Below are positions 1 to 18,300 of a DNA stretch of 64,000 nt, in pieces (position 1 is the stretch's first letter; the number at the start of each line of letters is the position of its first letter). This DNA comes from Atopsyche davidsoni (lineage: Eukaryota > Arthropoda > Insecta > Trichoptera > Hydrobiosidae): the NCBI GenBank assembly GCA_022113835.1, contig JAILWY010000004.1, positions 1,243,501-1,307,500 of the forward strand, written 5' to 3'. A model generated the notes under the pieces. It was not told where the DNA came from. It searched no databases and worked only from the letters and a program-made list of their open reading frames with translations. A program made the position numbers and the translations under genes.

Positions 1-2264
1 CACACGAATCCAACAAGCATAAAGCATTGCGTGCTCATTTTCAAGCATTATTGTTTTTTTTCAGTTTTAATTGTATTATTCGTGAGATTCTAACTTTCCT
101 TCTTGTCTAACACGCAGTTATGGCGGAGCAGAGAGCCTCCCCCGCAGCCCCGCATTGCGTTTTCGGTTCCATTCGGAGCTTAGATTAGGGAGAGGGTTGC
201 CGGAGAGCAGTGGCGTGCGGTTCACACCAGAAATAAAGCATTGCTTGGCCTGAAATATATATTTAAACATACAAATTCAAACGTATTTGCACTAAATTTG
301 TACTAAAAAAAAATACGCTCAAAAGATAAATGCACCTGTGGAGATATTTTTATTTTATAAAAAAATAATTTTCGCGATTTATATAAGGCTTGTTTATTTT
401 CAGTGAGAAAAACTGCTTGCCTTTATTTTAAACTCGACTCATGCCGCTGCCGAAAGAGGGGTCGGTTTTGGACCGGTGGAGACATCGCGAGGTGTTGGTC
501 TAGGAGCATTCTGATGGTATCTGACTCCTGGGCTGAGACTGCCGTGTTATAAACTTTTTTAATCTACCTTTCGTGCACTCTTAGCGGTTCGCTAGAACGT
601 TATGAAATATTTTTTATTTCTTGTAAAATGTTAAGTAGAGAAAAAATGAATGCAACGAATTAGAGGTTTTTTTTTTTTTAAGCTTAAAACATTTGCGATG
701 CCAGCCAAATGTGTCTCTGATATGTTAAATAAATTACGGCATTATACACCTTTCAACACAACCGACATCCCAATTTCTTTTTATTTTGGGCACTTTTTAC
801 TGTTTTTCTGAAGAAAAAAAAAGGAAGCTATCGGTAGCTTCTGCAATGGTAAGCTAAGCTAGCTAGCTCACCGTTCGGTTGTCGGTTGTATCGCAGCAAG
901 TGCTGGCCGCTTGTGTTACAAGAGTCAAATTGCTAGACCGCAATAGGCCGAATCTCACCCAAGTACCGCCAGTAGAAATATTCATGAGGGTTGCAGGGTG
1001 TATCCAAAACATAAATTAATAACCAATTGATAAAACAAACCATAGTGCTTCTAAATCACCGTAATTGATGGTCAAATTTGATCGGCGATATGGTAATATT
1101 ATCCGCTCCCGGAGATCACAAACCACAGACAAGCGCGGCCGCCATGCAAATTGTCTGTGATTAATCGCGGGCGCTCACTCTGCTCGGCCATCCTACTTGC
1201 ATTCATAATCGATTATCATCAAAACTAAAAAAAAACAAATGGCTCTGCAACCTCCATATATTTCAAAACATAACACGATCGCTTAAGTTACTCGCACTCA
1301 ATGGCAGCCGAACGATGCCTAGCCGTTAGCGTCCTCTATTGCGTTGTTTTTATTTATTTATTTATTTTTAAATTACATAATTGACGTTCGGTTGTCGGTT
1401 GTGTCGCAGCGTGTGTAGACAGTTTTACGTACGAGAACGGTGGAACATGTGAGCTCTTTAGCGGTTCATGCAATCCTCGTTGAGGTTATCTGAGTTCAGA
1501 TGTCAAACGCACATGAACATTAAAACAAATAATTCTTTTAAACAAAATCCACACAGATATAAATAAATCGCCCTAAAGAATTGGGAAACTTTAAATTAAA
1601 GAAAAAAAGTGACTTGCGAATCTCTCAAAAATATATATTCAAAAACGCCGTACCCCATTCGCAGCATTTTTTTAAAATTTTAACTTCTCCGTTTTATATA
1701 ACACCAGTAAATTATTGTTCAGTTTAATCGAAATTACTTCTAAAAACGTGGGCTTTGAGAAAAATCATTATATAAGCTTTAATGTTAAAAGCAGATCACG
1801 TTTTAATCTCATGAATAAAATACGGTTCCATTCACACAATAACATCAATTACTCGCATTACAATAACACGCTGCAACACAAACGACTACCGAGTGGCGAG
1901 CTAACCAATAGCGTTCTCTCACCTTGTTTAAAATGTAAAACAACAAAAAAATACGCAAAATAAAAGGACGATATTTGTTAATTACTCTACGGTTGCCGGT
2001 TGCGTCACAGCGTGTGTAGGCTGCCTAACTGATCAATAGTAGTGGCGTGTCACAAACTCGGCGGCAAAGAATCCCGCTCACATTTTCATCAAGAACTGAT
2101 TCAGTTTGATGACGTATACGATTCATTGTGTTGGTTAGACAAAGGTGCAATTAAATCATCGACGAAATGTCACTATGATTTTCTGCACACTAAGCACCAT
2201 ATTTTATATATGTTTTGAGTATTGAAGTAAAAAAACATGTATATGCAGTTTGCCATTTAAGATA
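1..2264. other. Repeat-rich sequence without a recognisable gene
   Basis: AT-rich sequence with homopolymer runs and a TTTA microsatellite near 1350. It carries copies of a short dispersed motif (separate entry) near 873, 1386, 1868 and 1990. The open frame at 1715-1963 has low-complexity content and no domain I recognise, so I do not call it a gene. Upstream exons or the promoter of the chromatin gene that starts to be visible at 7861 could lie here or left of the window; I could not identify them. Confidence 0.6.
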
Positions 2265-2266
2265 TA

Positions 2267-3545
2267 CGAGGGCGGTCCGATAAGTACTTTTGAATTTTGA
2301 AAAATTTTGGAAAAGTGGCGATTTATTTCTCAAAATAGTCTCTTTTTAGCTCGATACACTTGACCCAGCGATGCTCCAACTTTTTTAGCCCATCTGAAAA
2401 ATACGTTTTCTCGAGGTCTGCAAAGTAGGCCTCCGTGGCGGCAATGACCTCCTCATTCGGCTTAAATGTCTGCCCGGCGAGTGACTTTTTCAAGTTTGGA
2501 AACAAAAAAAAATCGCACGGGGCCAAATCTGGAGAATACGGTAGATGGGAGAGCAGTTCGTAGTGCAATTCGACCAATTTGGCCGTGGCGACGGCGGAGG
2601 TGTGAGCCGGTGCGTTGCCATGGTGGAAGAGCACTTTTTTCTTCGCCAGATGGGTCCGTTTTTTCTGCAATTCGGCGTTGAATCGGCCCAATAATTTGGC
2701 ATTGTAGAGCCCTGTGACAGTTTTGCCCTTCTCCAGGTAGTCGATGTCTTGTGAATTTCAGAAAACGGTGGCATCACCTTTCCGGCCGAAGAAGGCGATG
2801 ACTGTCCAGTCTTCGCCTTCTTCGGAGCACGTTCGCCGGGTGAAGTCCACTGTTTCAACTGTTCCTTGGTGTCTGGTGTGTACCAGTGTCTCCATGTTTC
2901 GTCGACGGTCACGAAACGACGCAGAAACTCCTTCGGATTGCGCTTAAACAGCGTCAAACACTGCTCCGAAGTGGTCTCACGGTTGCGCTTGTTGTCCGGA
3001 GTGAGCAAACGCGGCACCCATCGCGCCGACAGCTTTCTCATGCCCAAAATTTCATGCAGACCCATGCGGTCTTTTGAGATGCCTACTGTTTCAGCTATCT
3101 CGTTCAACTTCCATCGGCGGTCTTCCAATACGAGATCGTGGATTTTTGTCACTTTATCCTCCGTGGTAGCCATTTTTGGAGCCCCTGGGCGTGGCTCATC
3201 AAAAACCGACGTGCGACCACGTTGAAACTCGTTAAACCAATTTTTGACGATCGCCATCGAAGGAGAAGAGTCACCCTGCACAACAACCAAACGCTCATTG
3301 ATTTCGCTGCGCGATTTCCCTTCCAAAAACAAAATTCGAATCACCGACCGATATTGCTCTTTTTTCATTTTTCTAAAATACGCGTACACGTCCGCTTTCA
3401 CACGCGGTCAAAACAAAACTACGACTTCGATTCGGCTGAAATTTTGACAGTAGCCGTTCACAAGAATGTACTACACGATAGTACACTCTCTTGCGATACC
3501 AGCACCATCGGGCGGTGGGGCTAAGTACTTATCGGACCGCCCTCG
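2267..3545 (-). mobile_element. mariner transposon with matched terminal inverted repeats
   Basis: The ends are inverted copies of CGAGGGCGGTCCGATAAGTA continuing CTT, identical over 23 bases. They are flanked by the TA dinucleotides (2265-2266 and 3546-3547) expected as target-site duplication of Tc1/mariner elements. At 1,279 bp it has full mariner length. It contains a transposase frame on the minus strand that is broken (separate entry), so the copy looks complete in structure but not autonomous. It lies upstream of the first visible exon of the chromatin gene. Confidence 0.93.
2323..3401 (-). pseudogene. Broken mariner transposase
   Basis: The N-terminal part (from 3401) has the helix-turn-helix region and the first catalytic block, VTVDETWRHWYTPDTKEQ, typical of D,D34D mariner transposases. 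After about residue 195 the frame shifts near 2800-2820. The C-terminal third is read in another frame (2691-2323) and includes YSPDLAPCDFF, which carries the third catalytic aspartate. In the middle block the family's usual D-N-A-P-A-H reads G-N-A-P-A-H (around 2630), so the second catalytic aspartate is replaced by glycine. The frameshift and the lost metal ligand together make this copy inactive. Its end sequences could still be moved by a related active transposase. Confidence 0.9.
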
Positions 3546-3547
3546 TA

Positions 3548-4201
3548 TGTATTGTACTTTTATTATTTATATTTATCACATATTGCTTTTGCAATATATA
3601 ATTTAAATAATGATTTATTCAAATAAGGTCTTTATAAAATATTGCACATATAAACGACATTACCACTTTTTAAAAATACAAAAAAATTGTTATCGTTATT
3701 GTTAATTGTTATTGTTATAATTGGGTGATACTTCCGTCAAGTTTTAATACAAAAAAAAAGATTATCTTCTGAAATTATTTCAGTGTGTTTGTTTGTGTAT
3801 TTACACTAAGAATTAAAGACAGGTTGTGGCATTGTTCAGTGTCTCGTCATTTGTATTTCACTTATAAACTAACCACGGTTTTATACAACTGATCGCCCAC
3901 CAGTACCATGCTTTTTCGATATGTTATTTATTGAAAATTATAAAATAAAGTAAAATATAGACAAAAAAATAATATAATTATTGTTTTGAATTCGTGGTAA
4001 ATACGAATTTGGTGTCGCATGTTATCGGTGCGTGATGTTACTATAGCTGATGGTAGATACGAACAGGTTTGCCGAGTTGCTGAAGTGGCGGCATGCTTCT
4101 ATTCAATAAATAATCATATTTTATAAACTCCTCAAAATCATCGTTTGATTTTAAATTAGCCAGTCCGCGTCAAAATGAAACAATCACTTGAATGTATGAT
4201 A
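3548..4201. other. AT-rich spacer, nothing recognised
   Basis: Short AT-rich sequence between the mariner and the fold-back element. No open frame, RNA gene or repeat was recognised. Confidence 0.5.
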
Positions 4202-4408
4202 TATTATAATAAAATAAAACCAAATGGTTTTGGAGACTACGTTAATTTCACTATTAGCGAGAGCTCTTTCGCCGAACACGGCATCTTCAAGACGTCTTGA
4301 AGTCGCCGTGTCGAGTGTCTTGAAGATGCCGTGTTCGGCGAAAGAGCTCTCGCTAATAGTGAAATTAACGTAGTCTCCAAAACCATTTGGTTTTATTTTA
4401 TTATAATA
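4202..4408. repeat. Fold-back element with two 92-bp inverted arms
   Basis: 4202-4293 and 4317-4408 are inverted copies that appear identical over 92 bases, separated by a 23-bp spacer. The spacer repeats part of the right arm (GTCTTGAAG then CGCCGTGT), so a third partial copy lies at the hairpin tip, and the left arm/spacer junction forms a smaller palindrome, CTTCAAGACGTCTTGAAG. No coding capacity. It resembles a snap-back MITE. The lack of differences between arms suggests recent origin or arm correction. A transcript would form a long double-stranded RNA hairpin. Confidence 0.85.
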
Positions 4409-4626
4409 AAATGGAGTACTACAAAATAAATACCAGTTCCATTAATTGTATGATATATGTATTTTGAATTAGAATCGAGATTTTTCGAGTTGTAATAGTT
4501 TTAAATGTCAAACGGGATCTCGCTGGCGGCGGACATTCGGAGTATAAAAACAAAACCGACCATCTAAAAACGTAAAAAAAACCTAAGCAGCTGCTAAAGG
4601 CTGTAAAAAAACCACACAAATAGTGG

Positions 4627-4673
4627 TGACGTCACGGCGGGCGCGCCCCGCCCCGCGCCTGCGCAGCGCCAAT
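4627..4673. promoter_or_regulatory. CpG-type promoter motifs: CRE, NRF1-like, CCAAT
   Basis: A perfect TGACGTCA palindrome (CRE/ATF site) at 4627-4634 is followed within 40 bp by GCGCCTGCGCAGCGCC (4655-4670), which is close to an NRF1 site, and by a CCAAT box at 4669-4673. Dense CCCGCCC boxes follow. This is the layout of a CpG-rich housekeeping promoter. A possible splice donor CTAG/GTCCGT occurs about 300 bp downstream near 4961. It may drive the chromatin gene whose first visible exon is at 7861, but no exon links them in what I can see, so the assignment is inference. Confidence 0.4.
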
Positions 4674-4679
4674 CCGCGG

Positions 4680-4905
4680 CGGCCCCGCCCCGCGCCCCCC
4701 GCCCCGCGCCCCCGCCTGCCCGCCCCGCCCCGCCGCGCCCCGCCCGGCCCCGCCCCGCGCCCCCCGCCCCGCGCCCCCCGCCTGCCCGCCCCGCCCCGCC
4801 GCGCCCCGCCCGGCCCCGCCCCGCGCCCCCCGCCCCGCGCCCCCGCCTGCCCGCCCCGCCCCGCCGCGCCCCGCCCGGCCCCGCCCCGCGCCCGCCGCGG
4901 CCACG
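4680..4905. repeat. GC-rich minisatellite, period 65-66 bp
   Basis: Almost pure C and G. The block starting GCCTGCCCGCCCCGCC recurs at about 4714, 4780 and 4845, giving a 65-66 bp period and a little over three units. Long open frames on both strands here (Ala/Pro/Arg or Gly/Ala-rich) follow from the composition and are not genes. It adjoins the CRE/NRF1/CCAAT cluster and may be an expanded GC-box region of a CpG-island promoter. Confidence 0.85.
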
Positions 4906-4959
4906 CCCACGCCCCGCGCGCCCGCCTCTGGAAGGCCTCGGTTCACGGCCGCTCGCTGC

Positions 4960-5660
4960 TAGGTCCGTCTGATCTAAATTTCAACTGCTCAATATTTCAT
5001 TCATTTTTTTCTTCTTTCATATGCATCGTCGTGCTCTCGTTTCGGATGCGGTATTCACGCGGGGCAACACGTCTGGCACTCTTGTTCGACTTGTTGGTTC
5101 GGTCGATCAAAAAATAGCCCGAAATGAAGAAGCCACTGACTATGGCAACACAACCTACGACCGATCGGTCACCGGTCAATCGTGCCCCCCTTTTTACAGC
5201 TATGTTGATAAAAATATTTAATAATTGGACGCTATTGGCTTATTTATCGGTCGGTTTTGTTGTCTCGTGTCTATTTATTTATTAATAAAAATATGTATAA
5301 TATATCACAGGTACAAGCTGTCACAGATAAAAATGTATAAAAAAATAACTAATGGAGTATTTATTTGTATTTTACTCTATTTCTGTAAGGTTTCTCGAGA
5401 ATTTCAGTAGGTTTACCTTTATTATGCAGTATAGCAATTGACATCAAACTAACAAGACACGTGAGTAATTCGAGCCACCGCTCTACGACGCCATTGCATA
5501 CCGTGCATTTTCACAACCAAGTATTCCATGTGCTAAAATATTCCTCATTTAAGCAGCCTACACACTCTGTAACATGACCGACAATCGAACTGCAATTAGC
5601 TAGCGGTATCCTCTTGTGCGTTGTTTTTTTTAAATGAAAAAACTAATTTTAAAAAATTGT
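4960..5660. other. Spacer, no gene recognised
   Basis: Mixed-composition sequence after the GC block. Small open frames show no recognisable domain and overlap on both strands. One copy of the dispersed motif lies at 5553-5590. Confidence 0.5.
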
Positions 5661-5666
5661 CCATAG

Positions 5667-5862
5667 CAGTCATGTCAAAGATACGGCCCGCGGGCCGCAT
5701 CCGGCCCTCGAGCCGTATCAATACGGCCCGCGATCCCAATGTGTCACAGAAAGAAGAATCATGTTTTTTAGAGCTTTTAGACTTATTTTATTTGAATCTG
5801 GCCCGCCTACACATTCTAAATTTAATATATGGCCCTCTGCAAAATTGAGTTTGACACCTCTG
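5667..5862. mobile_element. hAT-type MITE with 8-bp target duplication
   Basis: A 196-bp element whose right end reads GAGTTTGACACCTCTG and whose left end, CAGTCATGTCAAAG, is its imperfect inverse. The flanking octamers GTCCATAG (5659-5666) and GTCTATAG (5863-5870) differ by one base and fit the 8-bp duplication of hAT transposons. Inside are GC-rich palindromes around CGGCCCGCGGGCCGC. No coding sequence. Confidence 0.75.
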
Positions 5863-6293
5863 GTCTATAGGGTGTTTATATATGTAAAGCGGTCTGCACA
5901 TCCGACAACCGACCGATAAATTTACTCGACAATAAAAATAACACGATAGCGCATTTATTTATTTAGTTATTGTTTGGTTCCGTTTCTGTGTAGATTATAA
6001 AAAAAAAAAATAAGCCCATCGCCGTATTTACGAAAAAGAATGACATAGTTTTAGTCAGTAGCTTAACAACAAAAAAAAATCTTTTTCTTTTCTTGTGTGA
6101 TATTGCATATTCTTAAAATATAATTTCCACTGTCAAAAATTAATCAAAGTAACAAAATTAGATAACCAAACAAAAAAGTAAAGCTGCCTGCACGCATAAC
6201 TTTTTCATTACCTAGGCAAAACTAAAAAAAAAATCTAAAATATGTTGTATCGCTATGTATATGTAGGCTGATTAAGTTTTTACTAGGTATATA

Positions 6294-6667
6294 CAGTATA
6301 TAACGTACCCCTGTTTAACGGACTTCGGATATAACGGACAAAAAATCCGGTCAAATGTATAAAAAAATAAAAACGTTTTTAATGCGAAAATGTAAAAAAA
6401 TTATTACGTAATTTTCGAGTGTAAAAAACAGCAAACTTCAAAAGTGCAAACAAAAGTTGATTCCTTTTTAGTAGGATTACCAAAGCAAGCGCGTCGATAT
6501 CAAACAGCAACGATGAGTGTCCGAAGACATAGAATTTTGTTTGTGTTTTGTATGTTTTATTGATATCTAAATACATATAGTGTATTTTCAGAAAAAAGTT
6601 TTTTTGATTTATTTTAAACCTATTTTTATATAACGAAATTTCGGCTTTAACGGACGCGGTTTTACTG
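6294..6667. mobile_element. Tigger/pogo-type MITE
   Basis: Starts CAGTA and ends GGTTTTACTG, with TA on each side (6292-6293, 6668-6669). Subterminal blocks TTAACGGAC and GGCTTTAACGGAC are inverted relatives of each other. Internal sequence (around 6420-6560) is shared with the larger copy at 13789-14535, so this is a deleted derivative of the same family. No intact transposase. Confidence 0.75.
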
Positions 6668-7860
6668 TACTACTTTTTTTGCTTAAATGGACCGCACGCT
6701 ACCCTATTAACAATTACCCGATTAATCAGGAAGACGATTTGTATTCACAACAAAGTGGATAAACACTAAACATTTTTTTTATAACTAAAATATGTTTCGT
6801 ATACGAATTATGTACCTAAAAAAATATTCCCCAGAGCGGGTTTTGAAAGTCGACGGTTCTGTCGGTCCTCGGTCCCTCTGCGACCAAAACCGGAAGCCTC
6901 GCGGGCGGGCTGGCGATGGGTCCGTCTGTCGCCTCGAGCCTCGAGCCTCGAGCCTCGACCCTCGACCGGTTCCAACCAAACATCCCACGAGACTGCGTCG
7001 TCATCCGAGCAGAAGCATACCTACGCAAATTCCAGTGGCGCGCACTGCCCTACTAGCCGCACACGAGGCCTACACACGCTGCAACACAACCGATAACCGA
7101 ACGTTGATTAGCCCATAACGCCCTCCTATGCCCTCGACACACGTCGCGGCACAACTGGCAACCGACCAACCAACTGCAACAGCAAATCACATCTAGTTAT
7201 TTTTTTTAAAATAAAATACTCATTACACGTAATTTTTTGTAACTTTTTTATGCTACAACGCCGATTTTGCCGAAAAAAATATTATTGCTGCTTGTAATGC
7301 GCTTTATTTTGCGTGCTTTATATAATATGTTTACATATTTTAAATAAAATACTAAAATGGAATTCCACCTAGTACTCTTTGTCAAAAATATTGCTTACTT
7401 AATATGCTTGCCTAAAAAATTGTGTTGCAGCGCGTATAGGCCGCTTTAATCACGGGCGTTTCACGTGCGAAGTCTTTATATTGATTGTAGCCATTTTTAA
7501 ATTGCTTGTAACTTGTTTGTAGATTTTATTTTTTTAGTGCTTAAAGCTCTCCGCACACGTTGCACACAACTGACAATTGATTAATAACTGGCCAATAGCG
7601 TCCTCTTCTGTGTTATTTAATTAGTCTGAATCATAAAAAAATCTATAATAATTGCAAGGTGTGTCGCTGCGGTTGTAGCCGGTTTTACGTACTTTTATGA
7701 TTATGTGTTTTGGGTACCATTGTGTGCAGATTATTTAAAACATTAGGGAATGTTATATAAGCATATTATAAGAATGGTAAGGGTGCACATATAAAATAGG
7801 GTGGTCATACTGTGTGTATCCGGCTTGATGATCGTAAACATGTTTGTCTTCTTGGTCTAG
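6668..7860. other. Repeat-rich spacer upstream of the first visible exon
   Basis: Contains a GC-rich patch with tandem GCCTCGA heptamers at about 6931-6965, four copies of the dispersed motif and AT-rich sequence. At 7330-7395 there is one end (GGAATTCCACCTAGTACTC) of the hairpin repeat family found at 47.2 and 50.3 kb. Open frames on the GC patch occur on both strands and show no domain. The bases before 7861 form the splice acceptor TTCTTGGTCTAG. Confidence 0.5.
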
Positions 7861-15366
<7,506 letters not shown>

Positions 15367-18300
15367 CGCGAGCCCCCTGAAGAGCTCCCCTTGGATCCCC
15401 CTGACCAGCCTCCCGAGGGTCCCGATCAGTGCAACCGCTCTCCCAGTCCTGACTCCGCTCTCTTTATTTGCTCACCGATCAATTTCTTATCGACACCTGA
15501 GCCAGATAGCTGTGAAGATCCTGAAGATTCTGATCATCCAGAACCCGATTCTGATCCAGATGTTTCAGATAAATCGGAAACATTTTATCTCAATATAGAA
15601 CTGAGCCCCAATCGTCGACACATTTTTTTATCAGGTTCATCAATTATATTAAAGTCCAGCACTGCATTTCTCGCAAATGAGAATGGTGATTTTGAAGAAA
15701 TACCGTTAAGTTGCACTAATGCTGATGATGATGTTAGCCGTTCTATAAGTCCAATGCCTCTGATTTCCTCATTGTCTACCTCTGTGACAACGTCCTGCAG
15801 TGAGTCGCCCTATTTTAGTGATCGTTTTCTGAACTCGCCATATATTCTAGAATCAGATAATGAATCCAGTCATGTACCACTCAACATTGACATGTCGCGT
15901 TTATCCATAAACTTGCAGAACACCTTATCTAAGAAACTCTTTGGTAGAGAAGACTCTAAGTTATCCAAGGGCTCAGAACAATGCGATTCTCCTGGTCCAC
16001 AACCACGACCCAGTGGAGAAAATTTAAATGTGGAAGATAAAGCACTATCTGAATGCACTGTGCGACATCTGTTTGAACCTAAGAAATTGGAAGAAATTAT
16101 TTCAAAACCTGAAATCAATTTGACCAATAATCCAGATCCCGAATCACGCTGCAATGACAGCTATGATGAAATCATATTATTGTCATATTCAAATGAAAGC
16201 AGTCCACCTTCAGATAATAATGATAAAGATTACTTATGTGAATCGTCCGTAGTGAGCACGACGTCTTCCTATCGCAGTTATTGTTTCAAGAGATCGAAGA
16301 AAAGGCGGAAGAGAGTACAACGCAGGAAATCTGAAAGTGAAGTGCTCGATAAGACCGCAAAAAAAATAAAAGCTCAGGGGAAAAAACAGAGGAATAGATT
16401 ATCCGAAAATGACCAAAGTGATTCATCACCACTGACAAAAAACATTCCTGTATCATGCTGTGATGCATGTGAGAAATCACAGATGGAAATGAATAAATCG
16501 CACCAGTCAAAGCTAAAAATGGAAAAGTCGACTCAAAATCCAAAACTTTCTGGTGATAATGATACAAAAGTGTCAAGGAATAAGAAACAAAGAGCAAAGC
16601 TAGGAATGAAAACATCATCTCAAAACAAAGTACTTTCTGGTAATAATGATAATAAAGTATTACCAGAAATATCAAAGATAGGATCTTTCGCTATTATTTC
16701 TGCATCAAATTTTAAAACCTGCGAGAAGCCGCCATGCTTAGACATAGATAAAACTCGAAGGTCAAAGCCAGAAATTAAAAAGTCATCAAAATATCTAAAA
16801 CCTTCCGGCACCAAAGTGTTACCAGAAATGTCTATTGTTGCACGACCATGCACGAGCCAACTGACACAATCATCTGCCATGATTCCCTTATCATATTTCA
16901 AAACATCCGTGAGTTTGCATACAGATCTAGATGAATTACAAAAGTCAAAACCAGAAATGGAAAAGTCATTTCGAAATTCAGAAACTGCCGAATCTGATGC
17001 TAATGAAACATTACCACTAGAAACAGAATCCTCCATTGGGATTTCTGCATCCCACTGTGAAACATCTGAGAATCCAAGGGCAGGTCTGAATATAACACAA
17101 ATATCGAAACAAAAAAAAAAACTCATTTATACTAATGATATGCCATCATTTCCAGAAGTATCAGCTATTTCGCTATCATCAACACAAGCAGCATCCTCTG
17201 GATCACCCGAGAATCCGAAACTAGACAAGGAGGCATCATTTCAATACATGGAGCCTAGTAACACAAATTACACTGAGGACATACCAAAAACATCCTTTTT
17301 TCCACTATCAAGTATGAGTCCATCACGGGAAAGACCCTCTTTTGTAATTTCTGCATCACCCTGTGAAATATCCAAGAACCCAAAGGCAGCTCTGAATAAA
17401 ACACAAATGTCAAAACTAGAAATGGAAACAATATCTCAAAACTGTGATAGTAATGAAACTCCATCATTATCAGAAAAATTTATAGTGAAACCATCAGAAG
17501 CAGAATCATCTGCTACGATTTCTTCATCACACTCTAAAACACTTCAAGATTTACAAGTAAAACAGTCAGAACTGAAAATGAAAATGTCATCTCAATTTCC
17601 AGAGACTGCTGATGATTCTGATACTGATGCATTATCAGAAATATATCCTAGTTACATGTATCCACCATACATGAGTCCAGCACAAGCTGACATAACTGGA
17701 ATGGCTTGTTCGTTACATTCTGTAACATCTGTAGCCTCACAGGCAGAACTAAGCGCAATGACAACTCTTCAAAACTCAGAGCCTGAAAATACAGAAAACT
17801 GTGAAGCATGTAATATTGCACAGCCAGGCTTGAATAATATCACCAAAGTCCCTCCAGAACCACCGCTTGAATCCTCAATGAATCAACAATCTTGTCTAAA
17901 CCTCGGAGATGAATCCGAAGTTATGGAGATTCTGCAGCTGGCTCAAACTGAGCCTTTAGAGTCAGGAGCCCCGAAAAAATTACATCCTACGGTTTTTTTC
18001 CATCCGCAATCAAGCTTAAATGCTCTTAAGAGATCAGCCAAAAATCTTTTACCTCGTCGAAAAAAACAATCAGTCTCAAAAAAGTTTTCTGGCTTGAACA
18101 AAAATACTTGGAAAGCTGCATTGAAAAAAAAACAGACAATATTTATTAATAAAACAAATGCCATGGCATCTTCCGACACTCAGACAGTGCCTCAGAATTT
18201 CCAACCAAATCAACCTGCAAGACAAGAGTTAAAAGCACATGCAGAGAAGCCTGTGAAGCAGGGGACATCCAAGAAAAGACAAACACCTAAGAAACCAACA

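Larger units (their letters stand above)
873..7690. repeat. Dispersed short motif family, about ten copies in both orientations
   Basis: A motif close to GCCTACACACGCTGCGACAC followed by AACCGACAACCGAACG recurs near 873-896, 1386-1418, 1868-1890, 1990-2025, 5553-5590, 5893-5915, 7067-7104, 7141-7171, 7549-7575 and 7662-7690, with one outlier near 54079-54113. Several copies are followed by a second shared block resembling TAGCCAATAGCGTCCTCT. Both orientations occur, as expected for terminal parts of an old non-autonomous transposon or for a dispersed repeat. No protein-coding part is visible, and I do not recognise the family. Confidence 0.6.

Noticed and set aside
4623..5117. Long Ala/Pro/Arg-rich frames on both strands over the GC block
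   Set aside because: Produced by the 65-bp GC minisatellite; no domain, and open on both strands.
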